The notes beneath the pieces were generated by a model that was given only the letters and a program-made list of their open reading frames with translations, searched no databases and had not been told where the DNA came from. A stretch of 41,086 nucleotides of DNA, from positions 4,255 through 45,340 of the forward strand of contig MFFQ01000006.1 of the NCBI GenBank assembly GCA_001780165.1, in the 5' to 3' direction. Positions 1 through 7,149 of this stretch are shown here, in pieces (the stretch's first letter is position 1; every line of letters starts with the position of its first letter). Source of the stretch: Candidatus Eisenbacteria bacterium RBG_16_71_46 (GTDB taxonomy: Bacteria; Eisenbacteria; RBG-16-71-46). Both the position numbers and the translations under genes were made by a program.

Positions 1-1
1 C

Positions 2-811
2 GGCTCGAGCGGGCTCGCAACGGGCGGGCGCTACGACCCTGCCGCCGACACCTGGACGGCCACGACGACCGCCAACGCGCCTTCGGCGCGTCTCTACCAC
101 GCCACGGTCTGGAGCGGCGCGGAGATGATCGTCTGGGGCGGCGAGAACGTCGGGGTCGCGCTGGGCGACGGCGCGCGCTACCGCCCGGCCACGGATGTCT
201 GGACGCCCGTGTCGGCAGCCTCGGCCCCTGATCCCCGCACGGGGCACACCGGGGTGTGGAGCGGCGCCGAGATGATCGTCTGGGGCGGTGAGGGCACCCC
301 CTTCCCCCTGTGGCCCGCGGACGAAGCCATGCGGACGGGCGGTCGCTACGACCCGGCCGCGGACGCGTGGCGCCCGACCAGCACCGGTGCATACGCGCCG
401 GCCGCGCGGAGCGGGCACACCGCGACGTGGGGAGGGGGTCGGATGTTCGTCTTCGGCGGCGTGAATCCGAAGACCGAACCCGGCGCCGCCTACTGCGCCA
501 GCGCCCCAGCCAGCGTCGGCGTGGAGTCTCCCGGCCCGCCGGCGAGGCTCGAGTTCGCGGTGCGGCCCAACCCCGCGCGGGGCTCCGCCACGCTGGCGTT
601 CGATCTAGACCAGGCGGCGGAAGTGACCGTCAGGGTGTTCGATCTGGCCGGGCGAGAGGTGGCGCGCCCGCTCGCGGGCGAGCGGATCCCGCCCGGGCGC
701 ACGGCCCGCCTCTGGCAACCCGACCGGCTCCCCGACGGCCTCTACTTCCTCCACGCCGTGGTCGCCGGACGTGACATGGTGCGACGGCTCGTCTTGCTGC
801 AGCGACATTAG
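2..811 (+). CDS. Kelch-repeat secreted protein with FlgD-like sorting domain (5' end missing)
   Basis: The frame is open from base 2, so this is the last 269 residues of a protein that begins outside the window. It shows three kelch-type beta-propeller blades, each with a GGRYDPA..DTW-like strand and a HTxxWSGAEMIVWGG-like strand (the latter around residues 35-46, 77-94 and 138-154). The last 80-90 residues form a FlgD-Ig/T9SS-like sorting domain: RPNP near residue 186, then VFDLAGREV and the final GLYFLHAVV strand. Kelch propellers bind proteins or sugars; the terminal domain is typical of secreted or surface-anchored proteins in the FCB group. Ligand unknown. The same terminal domain occurs in the genes ending at 2928 and 34264. 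A hairpin-bearing intergenic repeat follows 20-30 bp after the stop. Confidence 0.82.
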   Translation, partial: GSSGLATGGRYDPAADTWTATTTANAPSARLYHATVWSGAEMIVWGGENVGVALGDGARYRPATDVWTPVSAASAPDPRTGHTGVWSGAEMIVWGGEGTPFPLWPADEAMRTGGRYDPAADAWRPTSTGAYAPAARSGHTATWGGGRMFVFGGVNPKTEPGAAYCASAPASVGVESPGPPARLEFAVRPNPARGSATLAFDLDQAAEVTVRVFDLAGREVARPLAGERIPPGRTARLWQPDRLPDGLYFLHAVVAGRDMVRRLVLLQRH

Positions 812-828
812 GTCGCCCGGGCCCTCGC

Positions 829-895
829 GCGTCCCGTCTGGGCAGCCAGTGTCCGAGAGCCCCCGTAACTCGATGAGTTGCGGGGATTTCTCGCT
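829..895 (+). repeat. Intergenic structured element, copy A (5' half truncated)
   Basis: Copy A of a four-copy element (others near 2637, 6974 and 10861). It keeps the core AGCCAGTGTCCGAGAGCCCC and the hairpin: 861-871 pairs with 875-885 across a 3-nt loop (one G-U), flanked by GAGA (855-858) and TCTC (889-892). The roughly 45-nt 5' part seen in the other copies is not recognisable here. It lies just after the kelch gene and could terminate its transcript, though no T-tract follows. Confidence 0.7.
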
Positions 896-959
896 TGCGC
901 GAGCGGCGCGCTCACCATCATGCTGCGTTGGTCCTCCGAAGGCCTGAGGAGCCGTTCTC

Positions 960-1976
960 ATGACGTTCGTCGCCTACCTGCTCCTGATCATCGTCTCATG
1001 GGCCGAGCACGGTTCGGCGCGAGCACGCGCGCCTTCCGCGCACGGCCGCTACACGGCAGAGTCAGCAGCTGAATGGAAAGACCCCTCTCCGCACCGAAGC
1101 GGCTTCGTCATGGTGGACGGTACCCGCTTGCACTGCTTGGACTGGGGTGGGCGAGGAGAAACCGTGGTGTTCCTGCCTGGGCTTGCTTCGACGGCACATG
1201 CCTTCGACGATGTCTCCCCCGAATTGACCGGCCGTTTCCGGGTGCTGGCCCTCACTCCACGAGCCCATGGCGAATCGGAATCTCTCGACACCTTGCAGAC
1301 CGTGCGGAGGGCAGCCGAGGACGTCAGAGTCTTGATGGACAGCATCTCCATCGTGCGTGCGCACCTGGTGGGTCAGTCCATCTCAGGGGCGACGCTGACC
1401 CGCTTCGCCGCGCGCTATCCCGGGCGCGTGGGGAAGCTCGTCTACCTCGATGCCACGTTCGACTATGGCGGGGCTGATGAAGTGGAGGAGGAGAAGAAAG
1501 CCGTTGCCAGACCTCGCCCCGAGAAGGGCTTCTCGTCCGCGGCAGAGTACCGAGCTTGGGCAGAAGAGTACTTCTTCGGTACGTGGACGAATGCCCTGGA
1601 AGCGGACATTTGGGCGAGCGCGTCAGCCGGTGGGGCGGATGCCGCGCGCGCAGCGAAGTCCAGGGCGAGTTTGCTCGCCGATGCGGCGGCTCATTCTCAG
1701 GAGTATCGCCTGGTGCGGGCGCCCGGGCTCGTGCTCTGGGCGGAAAAGACCCTTGAGTCGCACTACTTCTGGATCGACCGCGCCGACACGGCCATGGTTT
1801 CTCGCGCGAGGGATCACTTGAAGGCCCGGCGGCAGTGGGAACGGAGAGGTGTGGATCGCTTCCGAGGTGAGATGAGGAACGGCCGTGTCGTGGCCTTCCC
1901 AGCGCACCACTGGATGTTCGTCACCGACGAGGAACGGGTCCTTCGCGAGGTGCGAGCATTCCTGCTGGGGCGCTGA
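960..1976 (+). CDS. Alpha/beta-hydrolase fold protein, exported or membrane-anchored
   Basis: 338 residues. The ATG at 960 has an AGGAG eight bases upstream. Residues 1-20 form a hydrophobic leader (signal peptide or anchor). The hydrolase fold follows: an oxyanion-type strand VVFLPGLAS near residue 70, the nucleophile elbow G-Q-S-I-S-G with Ser140, and a C-terminal AHHWMF in which His316 or His317 would be the catalytic base. The acid is probably in the strand near residues 245-260; I cannot assign it. The family includes esterases, lipases and haloperoxidase-like enzymes; substrate unknown. Codon third positions look less G/C-biased than in neighbours, as in the next gene, which hints at a different origin. 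Nothing ties it to the kelch gene except orientation. Confidence 0.85.
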   Translation: MTFVAYLLLIIVSWAEHGSARARAPSAHGRYTAESAAEWKDPSPHRSGFVMVDGTRLHCLDWGGRGETVVFLPGLASTAHAFDDVSPELTGRFRVLALTPRAHGESESLDTLQTVRRAAEDVRVLMDSISIVRAHLVGQSISGATLTRFAARYPGRVGKLVYLDATFDYGGADEVEEEKKAVARPRPEKGFSSAAEYRAWAEEYFFGTWTNALEADIWASASAGGADAARAAKSRASLLADAAAHSQEYRLVRAPGLVLWAEKTLESHYFWIDRADTAMVSRARDHLKARRQWERRGVDRFRGEMRNGRVVAFPAHHWMFVTDEERVLREVRAFLLGR

Positions 1977-2189
1977 CGGTCGATCGCGGGGGCTTCTCTT
2001 TTGCGAAGCTGGGGATGCGGGCAGGATGATCGAACCTCAGGACCACGGTGGCAACCCGTGGGCGGCCAGGTTCCGTGGCGAGATCAAGGAATCTGCGCTT
2101 CGGGATATACTGCTCAGCGTATCCCGCAGCCCAGTTCGTTCGATTGCCTGTTGGGCGGACTGAAGGGGCAGCGGAAGCGAGGATCGGGA

Positions 2190-2564
2190 ATGTTCGAATC
2201 ACTGGTCCGAATCACGACCATTGTCGGCGCCGGTGTCGTGTGGTTTTCGGGCTTCCGGCTCTTTCTCCGATCGGATCTTTCGCGCACCAGGAAGGTGGGA
2301 TGGACGGCCTTTCTGGTACTTATCGGGATCGGCATCGGAGTCGTGCTCCCTCTCAGCCAGGTGTGGACCAAGTTCTTGTTGCTGATCGTGATTCTGCCGG
2401 CGCTCGGCCTCGCAGACGTATTGCTGCTCCGGTCCGGGCGCGGCCTCTCGTTCTGGATTCGAGCGTGTGGCTTCGAGGTTTGCACCGTGTTCGGTGTGGC
2501 TGCCGCCTCGCGCTTCTTGCTTGGCCACGCGGGCGCTGCGGCTCTGCTCCCGGCTGTGAACTGA
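2190..2564 (+). CDS. Small four-helix membrane protein, unknown function
   Basis: 124 residues. I chose the ATG at 2190 because GAGG lies about eight bases upstream and the protein then begins directly with a membrane segment; the frame is open further upstream but without supporting signals. Four hydrophobic helices are predicted by eye at about residues 7-26, 37-55, 60-80 and 92-112, with short basic loops (SDLSRTRKVG) between the first two. I recognise no family. Base composition is lower in G+C than the surroundings. A hairpin-bearing repeat (copy B) follows and separates it from the convergent gene ending at 2928. Confidence 0.6.
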   Translation: MFESLVRITTIVGAGVVWFSGFRLFLRSDLSRTRKVGWTAFLVLIGIGIGVVLPLSQVWTKFLLLIVILPALGLADVLLLRSGRGLSFWIRACGFEVCTVFGVAAASRFLLGHAGAAALLPAVN

Positions 2565-2927
2565 GCGTTGGCGTCAGGTGTGCCGCCGGGTGGCTCCGCC
2601 CACGATGCCGCTGCAGCCTCACCAGAAACCAGCTACACGGCCGCAAGTGCCTGCAAGAGCAGCGAGGCGGTTCGAACAGCATCCTGTCTGGGGAGCCAGT
2701 TCCCGAGAGCCCCCCGCATCCGAGTCGGGATGCGGGGGGGGTCTTGCGCTCGAGCGCAGACGACTATCCGCCCGGTCGTGCCCCGCGTACCGCGCTTCTG
2801 ACCCGACCACCCGCCCGGATCGGGCAGGGCGTGAGGAATCGTCCCCCCCCCGGACGGAGCGCCACCGGCAATCGTGAGACGCGCCGAGCATGGCTGATGT
2901 CACGCGGGGACGCACATGCCCGCTGTG
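2565..2927. other. Intergenic region between convergent genes
   Basis: It holds repeat copy B (2637-2745). The rest (2746-2927) shows no credible coding potential: short frames here lack a start with a ribosome site and have no recognisable motif. Confidence 0.6.
2637..2745 (+). repeat. Intergenic structured element, copy B
   Basis: Full-length copy: a GCCGCAAGTGCCTGCAAGA start, a middle GGCGGTTCGAAC..CATCCTGTC, then GGAGCCAGT..CCCGAGAGC and the hairpin. The stem is 12 perfect pairs, 2710-2721 with 2728-2739, loop 2722-2727. The inner stem sequence (GCATCC/GGATGC) differs from copies A, C and D (GCGACTC- or GTAACTC-like/GAGTTGC) while pairing is kept. It sits between convergent genes and could act as a bidirectional terminator. 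Confidence 0.75.
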
Positions 2928-5900
2928 TCAATGGACCACGCAGGCTTTCGTGACGACCGACCGACCTTGTTGCAGGAGGCGGATGAAGTAGACGCCTGGT
3001 GCCAAGCTGCCGGCCTCGTCCAGCCGCAGCGTGTGGCTGCCCGCCCCCAGCCCCGTGAGTGAGCGCGAGACACGCACCCGCCCGCCAACGTCCAGTACAT
3101 CGAGCGTCGCGGGGGCCGCGCTCGGCAGCGAAAGAGACACCGTGAAGTCGCGCCGTACCGGGTTGGGGCGCGCACCGGCCAGGCTCAAGACCGCTCGGGC
3201 CGGGACTTCGACCCAGACCTCGCCGACGAACCGCTCGGCTCCAGCTTCACGGATGCCGAGGCGATAGCCGTAGCGCGAGCCCGGCGTAACCGCCCGGTCC
3301 TCGTGGCGGATCGCTCGAGAGGCATCGACGATCGCGGTGGCGACGACGCTCCAATCCTCCCCCTCGCCCCGCCGGTACACCGAGGCGACGACTCCCGATC
3401 GCGCGTCCAGCTCCCAGCTGACGCGGACCAGATCCGGCTCCACCAGGGTGCTGACGAGCAGGTCGACCACCGCGGTCACCGGCAGGTCCGGCCATTGCGG
3501 CGCGCCCGCCGCGTTCAGGCGCTGGCCGTGCAGATAGTCGGCGACGTGATCGCGGCGATCTTCCCAGAAGGCGATGACCCCGCCCGCCCCGTCGGCAGTG
3601 CAGGCCGGGTAGAGCTGTTCCTCGGGAGCGCTGCACAGCACGGCTCCGTTCGCCCCCCACAGGAGGGATCCGCTCGAGTTCAGGCGCTGGGCGTAGAGGT
3701 CGAGGCTGGCGAGGGCGCCGCCCGCGCGCCAGTCGTGCCACACGACGATGGCTCCGCCCGCTCCGTCGGGCACCATGGCCGGCAGGGACTGGGCCCCTCC
3801 CGCATTGCAGACGATCACGCCGCCGTCGGGCCATCGGCGCGTCCCACCCGCGCCGCTCAACCGCTGGGCGTAGATGTCGCCTCCGGAGGTCCAGGAGACG
3901 ATGGCTCCGCCCGTCCCGTCGGAGATCACGCGGGGCAGCCACCCGCCTCCCCCCACGGAGGTCTCGACGGGCGTGCCGTCGGGCAGCCACCGCGCCCACC
4001 CAAAGGGGTCCACCCGCTGCGCGTAGAGCTGAGTCGACGAAGGACCGCGCCCGTCCTGCCAGACGATGACGACGCCCCCCGCGCCATCGGCGGTCGCGGT
4101 GACGTCGAGCTGGTCTCCCGCCGCGTTGCACACAGCGCCGCCGTCCAGCGGCCAGGCGGGATCCACGCCGGCGGGGGTCAGGTGCTGGACGTAGACGTCG
4201 TTGTCGGTTCCCCACCGGCCGTCCGACCAGGCGACGAACGCGCCGCCCGCCCCGTCCGGAACGAGGCTGAAACTCCTGTTCCAGGATTCGGGCTGCTCGC
4301 CCGGCGCGGAGCAGACGGGAATGCCGTCCGCCGCCCACTGTGTGGCCCCGGTGGCGTCCACCCGCTGCGCGTAGATGTCCATGTCGGTTCCGCGTCCGTC
4401 GGACCAGCACACGATGGCCCCGCCCTGGCCGTCGGAGACCATTTGAGAGAAGATCTGCATGCCGCTGGCCGCGCACACGACGACGCCGGTGTCGGGCCAG
4501 AGCCGCGCTCCGGCAGCGTCCAGGCGCTGGGCGTAAATTCTCGCGTCGGGCATCCGGCGGGCGTCCGTCCAGCTCACGATCGCGCCGCCCGCGCCATCGG
4601 ACACCAAGCCCGGGACGGCTTGCAGTCCGGGCACGGTGCAGACCGGGACCTTGGGCCACTGGGCGAATCCCGCGGCGTCGAACTTCCGGGCGTAGATGTC
4701 GTAGTCGCCGAGCTGCTTCTCGGCCCACACCACGATGGTGTTGCCGGAGCCGTCGGCGATCGACTGGGCCTGGCGCTGGACGCCCGGGTCGAGGTAGAGC
4801 CCGACCCCGTCGCCGGGCCACAACGCCACGCCGAGACTGTCGACGCGCTGCCCGTACGACTCCGCGTAGACGCTCCGCGACTCGTACCAGACGATGAACG
4901 CGCCGCCCTGGTTCCCGTCCCGGACGATCGCGGGCTGGTTCTGCCCGAACGTGGGGGCCGGACAGATGGGCACGCCGTCCGCGGACCAGCGCGGCACGCC
5001 GGCCGGGTTGACGCTCTGAGCGTAGACTCGTGTCTCACGATTGCCCGCGCGCTCGTCCTCCCAGGTGACGATGCCTCCGCCACCCACATCGGGAGCGATC
5101 GCGGGCCTGTACTGTCTGCCGGCGGCGCCGCACAGGGCGACACCATCGGGCGTCCAGAGCGGGACGCCGTCGGACCTTACGCGCTGCGCGTAGATGTCGC
5201 CCGACACGTCGCTCCGAAAGTCCCGCCAGGTGATGACAGCGCCCTGCGCCAGGTCGCCAACGATGTCGGGGCTCCCCTGGTCGCCGGAGGAGGCGCATAC
5301 CGCGACGCCGCCGTCTCCCCACAGCCGGTTCCCGCCGAGGTCCATGCGCTGGGCGTAGATGTCGCCGCCGCCGCTCCGGCGGTCCTCCCAGGCGATGCAC
5401 ACGTCGCCTCCCGAGAATCGGCTCATTTCGGGAGACTGCTGGTGCCCCGGGGCGATGGCGCAGACCGGCGTACCGGACCCACCCCACAGCTTCGCCCCGA
5501 ACGCGTCCAGACGCTGGGCATAGAGAACGCTATAGCCGAGGTTGCGACCGTCCATCCAGCAGATGATGGCACCTTGCGACCCATCGGAGCCGACCACGGG
5601 GGACTCCTGCCAACCCGGGTAATAGCTGCCGACCTCCACGCCGTTGTAGGTCCACAGCGCGTTGCCGTTGGCATCGACGCGCTGGGCGAAGATGTCGTTG
5701 CCACCGAGGCGCCGATCGGCCCACGCCACGATCGCCCCGCCCGCGCCGTCGGCGACCATGACGGGGTACCCGTCCCAGAACTGGGCCTGGTCGCAGAGTC
5801 GGACGCCGCCATTCGTCCACAGCGCGTTGCCGTCGGCATCGACCCGCTGGGCGTAGATCGCGTGGGCGTCCGGGTCACGGATGTCGAACCAGGCGACGAT

Positions 5901-6374
5901 CGCTCCGCCCGCGACGTCCGCGACGATGACGGGATCGCTGGTCCCGCCGTAGTGGCTGCTGCACAGTTCCGCGCCATCGGTGGACCACTGCGGCACGCCG
6001 GCCGAGTTCACGCGCTGCACGTAGATGTAGTTGTATCCCTCCCGGCCGACGGCACAGACCGCGATCATCCCACCGGCGCCGTCCGAGACGCCCCCCAGGT
6101 AGGTTCCCGGAGCAGGCGATGCGGGCGGGGCCGAAGCGGCGCGGGACGCGCGCGCCCCCCTGCCGCCGCCTCCGCGCTCCCGCTCGATGCCCCTGTCGAG
6201 CCCGATCGCGCGACCGGGCTCGAATCCACGCTCGACAGCAGGTGTGCGGTTTCGCCCGAGCGTTGCCGCCCACTCATCCACCGGGATCGGCGGCGACACG
6301 TCTGCCAACGCGGGGCAAGCGAGGACCGCCAGCGGACCGAGCACACTGGCCAGAAACATGCGAAGACGTGACAT
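2928..6374 (-). CDS. Secreted protein with 16 approx. 55-residue repeats and a C-terminal sorting domain
   Basis: 1148 residues. The ATG at 6374 is preceded by GGAGGT at good spacing and starts a clear signal peptide (basic start, LASVLGPLAVLACPALA). The frame stays open upstream to 6863, but that part has no ribosome site or domain. After a low-complexity Arg/Gly/Ala linker come 16 consecutive repeats of 50-58 residues, each with the pattern P.IV.DGAGGAIV.W.D.R followed by IYAQRVD..G...W..DGV.VC. The pattern suggests a beta-propeller-like or solenoid fold. A fibronectin-type stretch (VRVSWELDARSG..) and a FlgD-like sorting domain (ARPNPVRRDF ... GVYFIRLL) close the protein. Probably surface-exposed or secreted; ligand unknown. 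Most repeats carry one Cys near their end. Confidence 0.85.
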   Translation of the reverse strand: MSRLRMFLASVLGPLAVLACPALADVSPPIPVDEWAATLGRNRTPAVERGFEPGRAIGLDRGIERERGGGGRGARASRAASAPPASPAPGTYLGGVSDGAGGMIAVCAVGREGYNYIYVQRVNSAGVPQWSTDGAELCSSHYGGTSDPVIVADVAGGAIVAWFDIRDPDAHAIYAQRVDADGNALWTNGGVRLCDQAQFWDGYPVMVADGAGGAIVAWADRRLGGNDIFAQRVDANGNALWTYNGVEVGSYYPGWQESPVVGSDGSQGAIICWMDGRNLGYSVLYAQRLDAFGAKLWGGSGTPVCAIAPGHQQSPEMSRFSGGDVCIAWEDRRSGGGDIYAQRMDLGGNRLWGDGGVAVCASSGDQGSPDIVGDLAQGAVITWRDFRSDVSGDIYAQRVRSDGVPLWTPDGVALCGAAGRQYRPAIAPDVGGGGIVTWEDERAGNRETRVYAQSVNPAGVPRWSADGVPICPAPTFGQNQPAIVRDGNQGGAFIVWYESRSVYAESYGQRVDSLGVALWPGDGVGLYLDPGVQRQAQSIADGSGNTIVVWAEKQLGDYDIYARKFDAAGFAQWPKVPVCTVPGLQAVPGLVSDGAGGAIVSWTDARRMPDARIYAQRLDAAGARLWPDTGVVVCAASGMQIFSQMVSDGQGGAIVCWSDGRGTDMDIYAQRVDATGATQWAADGIPVCSAPGEQPESWNRSFSLVPDGAGGAFVAWSDGRWGTDNDVYVQHLTPAGVDPAWPLDGGAVCNAAGDQLDVTATADGAGGVVIVWQDGRGPSSTQLYAQRVDPFGWARWLPDGTPVETSVGGGGWLPRVISDGTGGAIVSWTSGGDIYAQRLSGAGGTRRWPDGGVIVCNAGGAQSLPAMVPDGAGGAIVVWHDWRAGGALASLDLYAQRLNSSGSLLWGANGAVLCSAPEEQLYPACTADGAGGVIAFWEDRRDHVADYLHGQRLNAAGAPQWPDLPVTAVVDLLVSTLVEPDLVRVSWELDARSGVVASVYRRGEGEDWSVVATAIVDASRAIRHEDRAVTPGSRYGYRLGIREAGAERFVGEVWVEVPARAVLSLAGARPNPVRRDFTVSLSLPSAAPATLDVLDVGGRVRVSRSLTGLGAGSHTLRLDEAGSLAPGVYFIRLLQQGRSVVTKACVVH

Positions 6375-7149
6375 GGCGACCTCCGGGTGACGGCCAACGG
6401 ATCCAAGAAAAGCGCTCACTAAACCGCGACTTGCGGGCTGCCGGCGGGTCGGTGCTCCTGGGGGCCCGGCGATGAACAGCGCGAAGCGGCGAGGATCCCC
6501 GTGGGTCGCTCGCATCATCGAGGTCGAGGGCCCGGAGCCCCTGGCGATCGAGTTCCGCTCGACATCCAGCCGACTGGTGGAGATCGCTGTGGGCAGGCAT
6601 GTGCGGGCGGCGAGCCGGGGCACGCGAGGTCGAGCGCGAACGCCGTGGGTGGGACGCGGCACGGTTCCCACGAGAAGCTCCTCCCGGCGACGGGCCCTGC
6701 CGCATCTGATCGGCCTCGAGCACGGCGGCCTGGGCCACCGTCGGCGCGGAAAAGACACAAACGAGCACAGCCTGTGCCACGCCACGCCGCTCGGCAGAAC
6801 GCGCTGCGGTGCAACCAAGTCGCGCGACATCAAACATGCGACGCATCGGCCGGGGCCCGCCACCTGGCGGGTTTGTCATGACAGCGTCGGACTGGAGTCA
6901 CTTCACCGGAGCGGGCGACGTTCGCTCCAGACTTGACCCGGTGACAGGCCGGTATCCCCGGCGGAAGACGCCTACGCCGCCGCGAGGGCCTGCAGGAACG
7001 CCTCGGCGATTCGAAGATCGTCCTACCCGAGGAGCCAGCACCCGAGACCCCCTGCGACTCAGCGAGTTGCGAGGGGTTCTCGCTCTTGGGCGAAGGGAAC
7101 TCTGATCGGACTCTCGGACTTGTCACCGACTGCCCCGATGCCTCGCGGG
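6375..7149. other. Long intergenic region
   Basis: 775 bp between two minus-strand genes. It contains repeat copy C (6974-7086). In 6375-6970 all six frames are partly open because of base composition, but none has a ribosome site with a recognisable domain. One minus-strand frame starting near 6837 begins with a signal-peptide-like stretch (AVLVCVFSAPTVAQA) and then becomes Arg/Pro-rich noise. The promoter of the 16-repeat gene should lie here; I cannot place it. Confidence 0.5.
6974..7086 (+). repeat. Intergenic structured element, copy C
   Basis: Full-length copy: GCCGCCGCGAGGGCCTGCAG start, GGCGATTCGAAGATCGTCCT middle, GGAGCCAGCACCCGAGA, then hairpin GACCCCCTGCGACTC-AGC-GAGTTGCGAGGGGTTCTC (7044-7081). 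By the orientation of copies A and B it reads on the plus strand, opposite to both flanking genes. It ends about 65 bp from the stop of the gene at 7150 and may terminate that gene in reverse orientation, since the hairpin is nearly symmetrical. Confidence 0.72.

Noticed and set aside
2660-2685. GGTTCGAAC resembling a tRNA T-arm
   Set aside because: No acceptor, D or anticodon arms fit around it, and the other copies of the repeat vary at this site.
3303-6371. Open frame of 1022 codons on the plus strand opposite the 16-repeat gene
   Set aside because: It mirrors the repeat periodicity of the minus-strand gene, has no ribosome site or signal peptide and no recognisable domain; long antisense frames are expected at this G+C.
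6470-6840. Minus-strand frame starting with a signal-peptide-like stretch (AVLVCVFSAPTVAQA)
   Set aside because: Sequence after the hydrophobic stretch is low-complexity and the frame has no ribosome site; possibly a gene remnant but not supportable.
6375-6863. 163-residue N-terminal extension of the 16-repeat protein
   Set aside because: The ATG at 6374 has a strong ribosome site and starts a signal peptide; the extension would place that signal inside the protein.
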